From Mycolicibacterium novocastrense (GTDB taxonomy: Bacteria; Actinomycetota; Actinomycetes; Mycobacteriales; Mycobacteriaceae), in NCBI RefSeq assembly GCF_001570485.1, contig NZ_BCTA01000056.1, positions 1 through 64,000 of the forward strand: a stretch of DNA of 64,000 bases, in the 5' to 3' direction. The notes below the pieces were generated by a model. It saw only the letters and a list, made by a program, of their open reading frames with translations, searched no databases and was not told where the DNA came from. This document shows positions 53,763 through 62,258 of this stretch, piece after piece (within the stretch, counting starts at the first letter, position 1; the number at the start of each line of letters is the position of its first letter). A program made the translations under genes and the position numbers.

Positions 53763-54992
53763 GTGTCTGCGGTCGACGAGTCGTCAGTTGCGTCGCAGCG
53801 CTCCCCCAAGGCAGCCCAGACGCGGGAACGCCGGCTCAAGTACGTGCGCCGGACCGCCGTCGCGATATGGGCTGCCGTCATCGTGTTTCGCACGGTCACC
53901 GAAGGTTTTGCGTTCAACCGCGAGCTCGTGCTGCTCTACATCGCCACCGGTCTGCTGGCCGCGAGCATCGGCCAGGTCCGCCGCATGCTCTACGTCATCC
54001 GCGACTGGCTTCCCTTCGCGTTGATACTGATCGCCTACGACCTGAGCCGTGGCGCCGCCGACATGATCGGGCGCCCGACGCTGTGGGAGTGGCCCGTCGA
54101 GGCCGATCGTTGGCTCTTCTTCGGCACCGTGCCGACCGTATGGCTTCAGGAGCAGCTCAAACAGGGACATCCGCCGTGGTGGGAGGTGATCCTGAGCTGC
54201 GTTTACATGTCGTTCTTCATCCTTCCGTACGCGGTGGCCGGGGTGCTGTGGCTGCGTGACCGCGCGGAGTGGAAGGCGTTCGTGCGTCTGTTCGTCGGCT
54301 TGAACTTCGCGGGCTTGGTCATCTACGCCCTGGTGCCTGCCGCGCCGCCGTGGGCCGCGGCTCGCTGCACCCCGGACGACGTCGAAGGCGGACCGGCCTA
54401 CGCGCGCTGCATGTTCCGCTCGGCGCGCGGAGTGCCCGACGGCGGTGTGCTCGGGGCGATGCAATCCAGCCAGGACGGGGCGAACCCGTGGATCGAGCGG
54501 ATTGTCGGCCGCGGCTGGGGCAACCTGAACATGCACACCGCCAGCGCGCTGCTCGATGCGGGGCAGGCCAGCGTCAACCTGGTGGCGGCGATACCGTCCC
54601 TGCACGCCGGGATGACCGCGGCGGTCGCGGCCTTCCTGTGGCGTCGCGTGCACGGAGCGTGGCGCCCACTGCTCGTGGCATATGTGCTCCTGATGGCCTT
54701 CACGCTGGTGTACACCGCCGAGCACTACGTCATCGACATCCTGCTCGGCTGGGCGCTGGCGGCCGCGGTCATCGCCGTCCTCCACCGCTACCAGGGGTGG
54801 CGGCGGGGGAGGGCGGCGCGCTCGGCGGACCGCGCGGGCGAGATGGTTCCGCTCTACGACCGGCGGGACGATCCCGCGGTAGCGACCGAGTCGAGCCCCG
54901 CGGTCGAGTCCCAGCCTGTCGCCGAGCCGGAACCCGTTGACGAACCTGAGCCGCGCCGGCGGGACGTCGTCGCAGAGGTCGACAGCCGCTGA
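53763..54992 (+). CDS. PAP2/AUR1-like membrane phosphotransferase or phosphatase
   Basis: 409 residues from GTG. Six or so membrane helices run from about 30 to 345. The PAP2-type catalytic motifs are AIPSLHAGM and the later YTAEHYVIDILLGW (HxxxD), the layout of inositol-phosphorylceramide-synthase-like enzymes. A loop with CTPDDVEGG and RCMFRSARG may be disulfide-linked outside the membrane. The last 60 residues are a Pro/Glu-rich tail. It probably handles a phospholipid or polyprenyl phosphate. It occupies the position where M. tuberculosis has the lipoprotein gene lpqP. Confidence 0.83.
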   Translation: MSAVDESSVASQRSPKAAQTRERRLKYVRRTAVAIWAAVIVFRTVTEGFAFNRELVLLYIATGLLAASIGQVRRMLYVIRDWLPFALILIAYDLSRGAADMIGRPTLWEWPVEADRWLFFGTVPTVWLQEQLKQGHPPWWEVILSCVYMSFFILPYAVAGVLWLRDRAEWKAFVRLFVGLNFAGLVIYALVPAAPPWAAARCTPDDVEGGPAYARCMFRSARGVPDGGVLGAMQSSQDGANPWIERIVGRGWGNLNMHTASALLDAGQASVNLVAAIPSLHAGMTAAVAAFLWRRVHGAWRPLLVAYVLLMAFTLVYTAEHYVIDILLGWALAAAVIAVLHRYQGWRRGRAARSADRAGEMVPLYDRRDDPAVATESSPAVESQPVAEPEPVDEPEPRRRDVVAEVDSR

Positions 54993-55019
54993 CCCCTTCC
55001 GCGGCTGTTGTTACGACTA

Positions 55020-55048
55020 TTGTGCAGCTGTTCGTGAAAGTGTAATAG
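55020..55048 (+). promoter_or_regulatory. Promoter of the fadE8 operon, predicting a leaderless mRNA
   Basis: TTGTGC (55020-55025) and TAATAG (55043-55048) are 17 bases apart, so transcription would start at about 55055-55056, the first base of the fadE8 ATG. No ribosome site precedes that ATG. An inverted repeat ACTATT (55016-55021) and AATAGT (55044-55049) overlaps both boxes and could be an operator. Confidence 0.55.
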
Positions 55049-55055
55049 TGGTCTC

Positions 55056-56711
55056 ATGGCCGATACCCATGTCGTCACCAACCAGGTCCCGCCGCTGGAG
55101 GACTACAACCCGGCGACCTCGCCCGTACTCACCGAGGCGCTGATCCGCGAGGGCGGTGAATGGGGCCTCGACGAGGTCACCGAGTTGGGCGCGCTGTCGG
55201 GCTCGCGGCAGGCCCAGCGGTGGGGCGAGCTGGCCGACCGCAACCAGCCGATCCTGCGCACTCACGACCGCTACGGCCACCGCGTCGACGAGGTCGAGTA
55301 CGACCCCGCCTACCACTCGCTGATGACGGTGGCCATCAAGCACGGCCTGCATGCCGCGCCATGGGCTGACGACCGGCCCGGCGCCCACGTCGTGCGCGCG
55401 GCCAAGACCTCGGTGTGGACACCCGAACCCGGTCACATCTGCCCGATCTCGATGACCTACGCCGTGGTGCCGGCGCTGCGGCACAACCCCGAACTGGCGG
55501 CGGTGTACGAGCCGCTGCTCGTTAGTCGCGAGTACGACCCCGAGCTGAAGGTGCCCACCACCAAGGCCGGCATCACCGCGGGCATGTCGATGACCGAGAA
55601 GCAGGGTGGGTCCGATGTGCGCGCGGGCACCACCGAGGCGACCCCCAACGGCGACGGCAGTTACTCACTGCGCGGGCACAAGTGGTTCACCTCGGCGCCG
55701 ATGTGCGACATCTTCCTGGTGCTCGCGCAGGCGCCCGGCGGGCTCTCGTGTTTCCTGCTGCCGCGAGTCCTGCCCGACGGCAGCCGCAACCGAATGTTCC
55801 TGCAGCGGCTGAAGGACAAGCTCGGCAACCACGCCAACGCGTCGTCCGAGGTGGAATACGACGGCGCCGTCGCATGGCTCGTCGGCGAAGAGGGCCGCGG
55901 CGTCCCGACCATCATCGAGATGGTCAACCTGACACGGTTGGACTGCACACTCGGCAGTGCAACCAGCATGCGCAACGGACTGGCCCGCGCGATCCATCAC
56001 ACCCAGCACCGAAAGGCGTTCGGCGAGTACCTGATCGATCAGCCACTGATGCGCAACGTGCTGGCCGACCTCGCGGTCGAGGCGGAGGCGGCCACGATCC
56101 TGGCTATGCGCATGGCCGGCGCGACCGATGCCGCAGTGCGCGGCGACGCCCGCGAGACCTTGCTGCGGCGCATCGGCCTGGCGGCCGGAAAGTACTGGGT
56201 GTGCAAACGTGCCACCCCGCACGCGGCCGAGGCGATGGAGTGTCTGGGCGGCAATGGCTATGTCGAGGAGTCGGGTATGCCGCGGCTGTATCGGGAAGCG
56301 CCGCTGATGGGCATCTGGGAGGGGTCGGGCAACGTCAGCGCGTTGGATACGTTGCGGGCCATGGCGACTCGCCCCGAGTGCGTCGACGTGCTGTTCGACG
56401 AACTCGCTCGGACCGCGGGTGTCGATGCGCGACTGGATGCGTTTGTGGGCGCGTTGCGGCCCGCCCTGGGTGACCTCGAGACCATCCAGTACCGCGGCCG
56501 CAAGGTCGCCGAGGACATCAGCCTCGCGCTGCAGGGTTCGCTGTTGGTGCGCCACGGGCATCCCGCCGTCGCCGAGGCGTTCCTGGCCACCCGCATGGGC
56601 GGCGCCTGGGGCGGCGCGTTCGGAACCCTGCCCACCGGACTCGATCTCGCGCCGATCATCGAACGCGCGTTGGTCAAGGCTCCGGACGCGGGCAGGACCG
56701 ACAACGGATGA
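55056..56711 (+). CDS. fadE8: Acyl-CoA dehydrogenase, FadE8/AidB-like
   Basis: 551 residues from ATG. The flavoprotein dehydrogenase pattern includes AGMSMTEKQGGSDVRAGTTE, YSLRGHKWFTSAPMCDIFLV, GEEGRGVPTIIEMVNLTRLD and AMECLGGNGYVEESGMPRLY. These belong to the AidB/isovaleryl-type subgroup. It oxidises an acyl-CoA using FAD; the chain type is unknown. The operon fadE8-echA4-regulator-echA5 overlaps at each junction, here by four bases (ATGA) with echA4. Confidence 0.93.
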   Translation: MADTHVVTNQVPPLEDYNPATSPVLTEALIREGGEWGLDEVTELGALSGSRQAQRWGELADRNQPILRTHDRYGHRVDEVEYDPAYHSLMTVAIKHGLHAAPWADDRPGAHVVRAAKTSVWTPEPGHICPISMTYAVVPALRHNPELAAVYEPLLVSREYDPELKVPTTKAGITAGMSMTEKQGGSDVRAGTTEATPNGDGSYSLRGHKWFTSAPMCDIFLVLAQAPGGLSCFLLPRVLPDGSRNRMFLQRLKDKLGNHANASSEVEYDGAVAWLVGEEGRGVPTIIEMVNLTRLDCTLGSATSMRNGLARAIHHTQHRKAFGEYLIDQPLMRNVLADLAVEAEAATILAMRMAGATDAAVRGDARETLLRRIGLAAGKYWVCKRATPHAAEAMECLGGNGYVEESGMPRLYREAPLMGIWEGSGNVSALDTLRAMATRPECVDVLFDELARTAGVDARLDAFVGALRPALGDLETIQYRGRKVAEDISLALQGSLLVRHGHPAVAEAFLATRMGGAWGGAFGTLPTGLDLAPIIERALVKAPDAGRTDNG

Positions 56712-57646
56712 CCCACGCGATCAGGCCGGTCGACTTCGACAATCTGACAACGATGACCTACGAGGTCACCGACCGGGTAGCCCGCATCACGTTCAACCGG
56801 CCGGAGAAGGGCAACGCCATCGTCGCGGACACGCCGCTGGAATTGTCCGCGCTCGTCGAACGTGCCGACCTCGACCCGAACGTGCACGTGATCCTGGTTT
56901 CCGGTCGGGGCGAAGGGTTCTGCGCCGGATTCGATCTGTCCGCCTACGCCGAGGGGTCGTCATCGGCCGGTGGCGGCAGCCCCTATCGCGACACCGTGCT
57001 GTCGGGCAGGACGCAGGCCGTCAACCACCTGCCGAATCAGCCGTGGGATCCGATGATCGACTACCAGATGATGAGCCGGTTCGTCCGCGGCTTCTCCAGC
57101 CTGATGCACTGCGACAAGCCGACAGTGGTGAAGATCCACGGGTACTGCGTGGCCGGCGGCACCGACATCGCACTGCACGCCGATCAGGTGATCGCCGCGT
57201 CGGACGCCAAGATCGGCTACCCGCCAACCCGCGTGTGGGGGGTGCCCGCCGCCGGGATGTGGGCACACCGCCTCGGCGATCAGCGTGCCAAACGCCTTCT
57301 GCTAACCGGTGATTCGATCACCGGCGCACAGGCCGCCGAGTGGGGCCTGGCGGTCGAGGCGCCGTCACCCGAGGACCTCGACGAGCGCACCGAACGACTG
57401 GTGGAGCGGATCGCCCGCGTGCCGATCAACCAGCTGATCATGGTCAAGCTCGCGATGAACTCCGCGCTGTATTCACAGGGGACGGCCAACAGCGCGATGG
57501 TCTCGACCGTGTTCGACGGCATCGCCCGCCACACACCCGAGGGGCACGCATTCGTCGCGCAGTCGCGCGAACACGGATTCCGAGAAGCGGTCCGCCAACG
57601 TGACGAACCGTTCGGCGATCACGGCCGCAGGGCATCCGAGGTCTGA
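56708..57646 (+). CDS. echA4: Enoyl-CoA hydratase/isomerase family protein (EchA4-like)
   Basis: 312 residues from ATG, the same length as M. tuberculosis EchA4. Crotonase features are RITFNRPEKGNAI, first oxyanion segment GRGEGFCAGFDLSAYAEG and second HGYCVAGGTDIALHADQVI. An about 40-residue insert after the first (SSSAGGGSPYRDTVLSGRTQ) is typical of this subgroup. It acts on CoA thioesters made by FadE8. Its TGA shares an A with the next ATG. Confidence 0.92.
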   Translation: MTHAIRPVDFDNLTTMTYEVTDRVARITFNRPEKGNAIVADTPLELSALVERADLDPNVHVILVSGRGEGFCAGFDLSAYAEGSSSAGGGSPYRDTVLSGRTQAVNHLPNQPWDPMIDYQMMSRFVRGFSSLMHCDKPTVVKIHGYCVAGGTDIALHADQVIAASDAKIGYPPTRVWGVPAAGMWAHRLGDQRAKRLLLTGDSITGAQAAEWGLAVEAPSPEDLDERTERLVERIARVPINQLIMVKLAMNSALYSQGTANSAMVSTVFDGIARHTPEGHAFVAQSREHGFREAVRQRDEPFGDHGRRASEV

Positions 57647-58404
57647 TGGCGAAGTCGCTCTCGCGGATGACGGCCCGTTCCGTCGTGCTGAGCGTCCTGC
57701 TCGGGGCGCACCCGGCGTGGGCCACCGCGAGCGAACTGGTCAAGCTGACAGCCGATTTCGGCCTGAGGGAGTCGACGGTGCGGGTCGCTCTGACGCGGAT
57801 GGTCGGCGCCGGTGACCTGGTTCGTTCCGAGGACGGCTACCGGTTGTCCGACCGCTTGCTGGCACGGCAGCGACGGCAGGACGAGGCCATCAATCCCCGG
57901 CTGCGGCCGTGGCGGGGCGACTGGACGACGGTGGTGATCACCAGCGTCGGCTCCGACCCCCGCTCGCGGGCCGGGTTACGAAATACATTGCAGGAAAACC
58001 GGTTCGCCGAACTGCGCGAGGGGGTGTGGCTTCGACCGGACAACCTGGACGCGGCGTTGCCGCCCGAGGTGTTGCAGCGGGTGCGGGTGTTGGTTTCCCG
58101 TGACGCCGAACCCGGAGGGTTGGTCTCCCTGCTGTGGGACCTGTCGGCGTGGGCGCGGGAGGGCCGGTTGTTGCTCGACGAAATCGGTTCGGCGCCAGAC
58201 GTTCCCGATCGGTTCGTCGCAGCGGCCGCCATTGTGCGCCACCTGCTCACCGATCCGGTGCTGCCGGAGGAACTGCTGCCCGACGACTGGCCGGGCACCG
58301 CGCTTCGCCAGGCCTACAACGACTTCGCCGCGGAGTTGTCTGCGCGGCGCGACAGCACCGGATTGTCGCAAACGCGACGTGACCAATTGATGGAGGCGAG
58401 ATGA
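57646..58404 (+). CDS. PaaX-like transcriptional regulator (Rv0674 orthologue)
   Basis: 252 residues from ATG. The N-terminal winged helix (SVVLSVLLGAHPAWATASEL and GLRESTVRVALTRMVGAGDL) and the PaaX C-terminal region (RPWRGDWTTVVITSVGSD to DFAAELSARRDST) are evident. In other bacteria PaaX represses phenylacetyl-CoA degradation and senses an aryl-CoA. Placement inside an acyl-CoA operon suggests it controls the genes around it, perhaps through the inverted repeat at the fadE8 promoter. Confidence 0.87.
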   Translation: MAKSLSRMTARSVVLSVLLGAHPAWATASELVKLTADFGLRESTVRVALTRMVGAGDLVRSEDGYRLSDRLLARQRRQDEAINPRLRPWRGDWTTVVITSVGSDPRSRAGLRNTLQENRFAELREGVWLRPDNLDAALPPEVLQRVRVLVSRDAEPGGLVSLLWDLSAWAREGRLLLDEIGSAPDVPDRFVAAAAIVRHLLTDPVLPEELLPDDWPGTALRQAYNDFAAELSARRDSTGLSQTRRDQLMEAR

Positions 58405-59165
58405 CGGGCGGAGTGCGGGTCGAGAAGAACGGTGCCGTGACGACGGTGATCATGAATCGTCCGGAGGCGCGCAACGCCGTCAACGGCCCGGCCGCCGCGG
58501 GGTTGTACGCCGCTTTCGACGAGTTCGACAAGGACGAGTCGGCCGCCGTCGCGGTGTTGTGGGGCGACAACGGGACATTCTGCGCCGGAGCCGATTTGAA
58601 GGCGTTCGGGACGCCCGATGCCAACCCGGTGCACCGCGCCGGCCCCGGCCCGATGGGGCCCAGCCGAATGGTGTTGTCCAAACCGGTGATCGCGGCGGTC
58701 AGCGGCTACGCCGTGGCCGGCGGTCTGGAATTGGCGTTGTGGTGCGATCTGCGGGTCGTCGAAGACGACGCGATCATGGGGGTGTTCTGCCGGCGCTGGG
58801 GGGTGCCGCTCATCGATGGTGGGACCGTTCGGTTGCCGCGGTTGATCGGGCACAGCCGGGCGATGGACCTCATCCTCACCGGTCGCGCCGTCGATGCCAC
58901 CGAAGCCCTTGCGATGGGTCTGGCCAACCGGGTGGTGCCCACGGGCGAAGCGCGCCAGCGGGCCGAGGAACTCGCGGCGGAACTGGCCGCGCTGCCGCAG
59001 CAGTGCATGCGCGCCGATCGCCTGTCGGCTCTCAACCAGTGGGGCCGCTCGGAGCCCGACGCGATGGACTTCGAGTTCGGCAGCATGTCGCGCGTCGCCG
59101 CCGAATCCCTGGAGGGGGCAGCCCGTTTCGCGGCCGGTGCGGGCAGGCGCGGCGCCAACGCCTAG
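58401..59165 (+). CDS. echA5: Enoyl-CoA hydratase/isomerase family protein (EchA5-like)
   Basis: 254 residues from ATG, overlapping the PaaX-like gene by ATGA. VTTVIMNRPEARNAVNGPA opens the crotonase domain; oxyanion-hole segments are GDNGTFCAGADLKAFG and SGYAVAGGLELALWCDLRV; GRAVDATEALAMGLANRVV follows. Last gene of the four-gene operon; a weak hairpin follows. Confidence 0.92.
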   Translation: MTGGVRVEKNGAVTTVIMNRPEARNAVNGPAAAGLYAAFDEFDKDESAAVAVLWGDNGTFCAGADLKAFGTPDANPVHRAGPGPMGPSRMVLSKPVIAAVSGYAVAGGLELALWCDLRVVEDDAIMGVFCRRWGVPLIDGGTVRLPRLIGHSRAMDLILTGRAVDATEALAMGLANRVVPTGEARQRAEELAAELAALPQQCMRADRLSALNQWGRSEPDAMDFEFGSMSRVAAESLEGAARFAAGAGRRGANA

Positions 59166-59171
59166 CTGCAG

Positions 59172-59207
59172 TTTGCGGGCCCTCGCCCTGGTGTGAGTGA
59201 CCGCAAA
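59172..59207 (+). terminator. Possible weak terminator after echA5
   Basis: TTTGCGG (59172-59178) and CCGCAAA (59201-59207) form a 7-bp stem with a 22-base loop seven bases after the echA5 stop. No T-run follows, so confidence is low. Confidence 0.35.
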
Positions 59208-59258
59208 GGGCCGGGAATTCGCGGCGTGTCGTAGAGCAAACACTGACGCTCGCGGCTT

Positions 59259-59672
59259 TCAGCCCTTGGTGATCTTGTTGTTGTTCCCGGTGTCGTTGAT
59301 CTTCGGATCACCGTCTCTGTACGTCACCGTGTTGTTGAGGCCGACGACGCTGATCTCCTTGTCCACCCGCTCGAAGGTGACCTTGTTGTCGGCGCCGCCG
59401 ATGTTGACGTTCGCGCACGTGCCCTTCACCGTCAGGGTGTTGTTCGACCCGCCGATGTTCAGTGATTTGCCGTCGGCGCAGTCGATGTCGGCGGTCGTGC
59501 CGAAGGATCCGTAGTTGATCGTGTTGCCGACCTCGACCTGGGCGCCCGACGTGCCCGCCGTCGCGGTGGGGGTGTTGGTGTCCGAACTTTCCGATCCGCA
59601 CCCCGCGAGCAGAAACGCGGCGGCGGTGGCACCGATGAGCGGATAAGCGATGGATGTGGCGCGCATGCTCAC
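59259..59672 (-). CDS. DUF3060 lipoprotein
   Basis: 137 residues from GTG 59672, whose GTGA overlaps the stop of the upstream gene. The lipobox is LLAGCGS (Cys about 25). The mature part has repeated short turns with Asn-Asn and Gly (IGGSNNTLTVKGTC, IGGADNKVTF, VVGLNNTVTY, TGNNNKITKG), the pattern of DUF3060 beta-helical repeats. It is probably the counterpart of Rv0679c, an envelope lipoprotein of unknown function. Confidence 0.85.
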   Translation of the reverse strand: MSMRATSIAYPLIGATAAAFLLAGCGSESSDTNTPTATAGTSGAQVEVGNTINYGSFGTTADIDCADGKSLNIGGSNNTLTVKGTCANVNIGGADNKVTFERVDKEISVVGLNNTVTYRDGDPKINDTGNNNKITKG

Positions 59673-60103
59673 GCGGGTACCCGGTTGATGCGGTTGGTCA
59701 TCCCCAATTCACGTCCGCGGTCCAAGACGATCGGGTTGCCGTTCTTGTACAGCACGGTCTGATCCCAGCCGTAGACCGTGATGTCGTTGATCACGTTGTC
59801 GGCGACGACGACATTGCCGTTGCCCTGCATCGTCACTGCCCAACAGGTCCCCAGCGTGGTGATCTGGTTGTTGGCGCCGTTGACGAGCAGCGTGGAGTTG
59901 GCGCAGTCGATCGTCTCGACGACGCCGATACCCGTGATGGTGGTGTCGGTTCCCTGATGGCGACCCACGACACTGTTATCGGCGCACTCACGCGCCAATG
60001 GATTGCAGACCACCGGTTCCGCCTGCGCCACGGGGGCGGCGAGAATCAGCGGAAACACCGCGGCCGATGCCGCAAGCGACCGACTCACAGCTGTCCACAT
60101 CAT
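59669..60103 (-). CDS. Exported DUF3060 protein
   Basis: 144 residues from ATG. A signal peptide (SLAASAAVFPLILAAPVAQA) is followed by a mature protein with CNPLARECADNS and DUF3060-like repeats: LLVNGANNQITTLGTC, MQGNGNVVVADN and YKNGNPIVLDRG. It is translationally coupled to the downstream DUF3060 lipoprotein, so the two products may act together in the envelope. Corresponds in position to Rv0680c. Confidence 0.83.
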   Translation of the reverse strand: MMWTAVSRSLAASAAVFPLILAAPVAQAEPVVCNPLARECADNSVVGRHQGTDTTITGIGVVETIDCANSTLLVNGANNQITTLGTCWAVTMQGNGNVVVADNVINDITVYGWDQTVLYKNGNPIVLDRGRELGMTNRINRVPA

Positions 60104-60189
60104 GGAGGAAGCGTACGACGCGACCGGTGAGATCCACAGACGTTCACCCGAGTCGCTATTAACGGTGGCGCTGGGTAGCGTGAGCAGCG

Positions 60190-60720
60190 ATGCGTTGGCG
60201 GTTTCCGATTGCTGTCGCGGCGGTCGTGGCGGTGGTGACGGTGGCGGGGTGTGCTGAGACCGTCAGCGGAACCGCGCAGCGGGCCACACCCGCGGTACCC
60301 GATCCCGAACGCAACTACGGTTACGTCGACGACCGCTGCGCCCTGCTCGACGACGACACCGTCCAGCAGATCCTGGGCGCCGACAGCGTCGTGCGGCCCT
60401 ACAGCGGAGCGGTCTGCCAGTACGTGTCGTTCCGCGGCGACGTGATCATCGACGCGACCTTCTCCTGGTTCCAGACCGGAAGCCTCGATCGCGAACGCGC
60501 GCTTGCCGTCGGGCGCGGCGCGACGATCACCGAAACCGTGGTCGAGCGCCACCCGGCGTTCGTCGCGCGCCGGGACATCACCGGCGCGGCCTGCTCGGTC
60601 ACCGCCGCCGCGGGCACCGGGGTGCTGAGTTGGTGGGTGCAGTTCCGCGATCAACGCACCGGTGATCCATGCCAGGAAGCGCAGAAGCTCCTTTCGGCCA
60701 CCCTGAAGTCGGAGATGTGA
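60190..60720 (+). CDS. DUF3558-type lipoprotein
   Basis: 176 residues from ATG. Signal peptide with lipobox TVAGCAET (Cys about 20). The mature domain has DDRCALLDDDTVQQILGAD, VCQYVSF and ACSVTAAAGTG with conserved cysteines, a pattern common to the many DUF3558 actinobacterial lipoproteins. Function unknown. The next lipoprotein gene starts two bases after its stop, so they form an operon and are probably paralogues. Confidence 0.82.
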   Translation: MRWRFPIAVAAVVAVVTVAGCAETVSGTAQRATPAVPDPERNYGYVDDRCALLDDDTVQQILGADSVVRPYSGAVCQYVSFRGDVIIDATFSWFQTGSLDRERALAVGRGATITETVVERHPAFVARRDITGAACSVTAAAGTGVLSWWVQFRDQRTGDPCQEAQKLLSATLKSEM

Positions 60721-60722
60721 CC

Positions 60723-61250
60723 GTGTTCGCCCGCTGGAATCGCCGGTTCGTCGCGCTCACCGCTTGCGCCGCGGCGCTCACAGCGTGCGGATCGACCGAC
60801 GAGGCGCCGACCTCTCCGGCGACCGCCAACCCGGGCGCCGGGTTCCGCAGCGGGGACTGCAACGGCATCACCGACACCGACATCGCGGCGGCCGCCGGGT
60901 CAGACGAGTTCACCAGGGCTGTCGTCAGCGACGCAGGCTGCTTCTGGCAGGAGAACACGATGTTCGGCACCGTCGGGGCGGGAATGGGGATCTCGACCTG
61001 GTGGTACCGCGGCAGCGATATGGACACCGAGCGGTCGCTGGAACAACAGGCCGGCCGCACCTTGACCGAACTGTCCCTCGACGGCAACAAAGGGTTCAAG
61101 GCGTTCGACGGCAATGCGTGCAGTTTCTACGTGGCCAAGGGCGGCGACGTCATCACGTGGTCCATCCAGACGATGAACCCCGCGACGCTGCCCGATCTGT
61201 GCTCGATCACCGAACAACTCGCCGAGCTCAGTCAGGAGCGCGTCAACTGA
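60723..61250 (+). CDS. DUF3558-type lipoprotein, paralogue of its neighbour
   Basis: 175 residues from GTG 60723. Lipobox ALTACGST (Cys about 20) follows a short signal peptide. The mature part shows GDCNGITDTDIAAAAGSDEF, AGCFWQENTMFG and NACSFYVAKGGDVITWSIQ, paralleling the cysteine spacing of the upstream DUF3558 protein. It is in an operon with it and 77 bases upstream of the TetR gene. Confidence 0.82.
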   Translation: MFARWNRRFVALTACAAALTACGSTDEAPTSPATANPGAGFRSGDCNGITDTDIAAAAGSDEFTRAVVSDAGCFWQENTMFGTVGAGMGISTWWYRGSDMDTERSLEQQAGRTLTELSLDGNKGFKAFDGNACSFYVAKGGDVITWSIQTMNPATLPDLCSITEQLAELSQERVN

Positions 61251-61327
61251 CCGCGAGGGAACTAGAGGTGTTAGTTTTCTCCGGGTATCAGCAAGGGCAG
61301 ACGAGACGGCAGGGGGGCGAAGCGCGC

Positions 61328-61915
61328 ATGGCACAACCCCCGGGCACCTCGGCCAGGAGAGTCCCCCGGCTCAGCCGCGAGACCATCGTCAACGCCGCGC
61401 TGACATTCCTGGATCGCGAAGGCTGGGACGCGCTGACCATCAACGCGCTCGCCACCCAGCTCGGCACCAAGGGCCCGTCGCTGTACAACCACGTCAACAG
61501 CCTCGAGGACCTGCGCCGAACAGTGCGGATGCGCGTCGTCGGCGACATCATCGGGATGCTCACCAACGTCGCAGAGGGCCGCACCCGCGACGACGCGGTC
61601 ACCGCGATGGCCAGCGCCTACCGCAGCTACGCCCATCACCATCCGGGACGGTATTCGGCCTTCACCCGGATGCCGCTGGGTGGTGACGACCCGGAGTTCA
61701 CCGAAGCCACCCGGGCCGCGGCCGCGCCGGTCATCGCGGTCCTGGGTTCCTACGGACTGGAGGGTGAGAACGCGTTCTATGCGGCGTTGGAGTTCTGGTC
61801 GGCCATGCACGGTTTCGTCCTGCTGGAGATGACCGGGGCGATGGACGGTATCGACACCGACGCGGTATACAGCGACATGGTGATGCGGCTGGCCTCCGGG
61901 ATGGAGCGTCGTTAG
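61328..61915 (+). CDS. TetR-family transcriptional regulator (Rv0681 orthologue)
   Basis: 195 residues from ATG 61328 with a GGGGGCGAAG site. The N-terminal HTH includes RLSRETIVNAALTFLDREGW and INALATQLGTKGPSLYNHV. The C-terminal domain includes YAHHHPGRYSAFTRMPLGGD and EFWSAMHGFVLLEMTGAM, typical of the WHG subgroup. An upstream in-frame extension overlaps the lipoprotein gene and was rejected. Targets unknown; the two lipoproteins just upstream are candidates. Confidence 0.88.
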   Translation: MAQPPGTSARRVPRLSRETIVNAALTFLDREGWDALTINALATQLGTKGPSLYNHVNSLEDLRRTVRMRVVGDIIGMLTNVAEGRTRDDAVTAMASAYRSYAHHHPGRYSAFTRMPLGGDDPEFTEATRAAAAPVIAVLGSYGLEGENAFYAALEFWSAMHGFVLLEMTGAMDGIDTDAVYSDMVMRLASGMERR

Positions 61916-61978
61916 CCATACACTCCGCGGCCTTCGGAGAAGGCGATCTGACCTGCGGTTAGGGCGCGGAGCGCGGGT

Positions 61979-62007
61979 TTGGAGCGCTGCCCCTGTGCTG
62001 GTATTGT
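61979..62007 (+). promoter_or_regulatory. rpsL promoter in a 343-base gene-free region
   Basis: TTGGAG (61979-61984) and TATTGT (62002-62007) are separated by 17 bases, with TGG before the -10. Transcription would start near 62014, leaving a leader of about 245 bases before rpsL. The rest of 61916-62258 has no gene I can support; the long leader may be regulatory. Confidence 0.6.
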
Positions 62008-62258
62008 GGACGATCGTGCCTGGCAGATAAGGCGCTTCGCGGGTGCGTGGACGAAATGGACCTGCTAAGCGTGCCTGCACGCCGGGCCAATTCGCATGTC
62101 GCCATGCTCCGAGAATTGAGGCAATGCCTTCAAGTTGCCTTCGACTTGCTTCGGGCGGGCGCGTGCGACACACCCGGTCGCGGGGTACGTGTCCGGGACA
62201 AAAGCGCAGTACACAGACTTGACCAGAACTAAAAAGCAGCAACACAGAAAGCCGGTAG

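Noticed and set aside
60764-61327. In-frame extension of the TetR gene back into the second DUF3558 gene
   Set aside because: The extension is out of frame with a well-supported lipoprotein gene and lacks TetR-family similarity; ATG 61328 has a good ribosome site.
62047-62232. 61-codon open frame in the rpsL leader
   Set aside because: No clear ribosome site, no recognisable product, and it lies wholly in a predicted 5' leader; a leader peptide cannot be excluded but is not supported.
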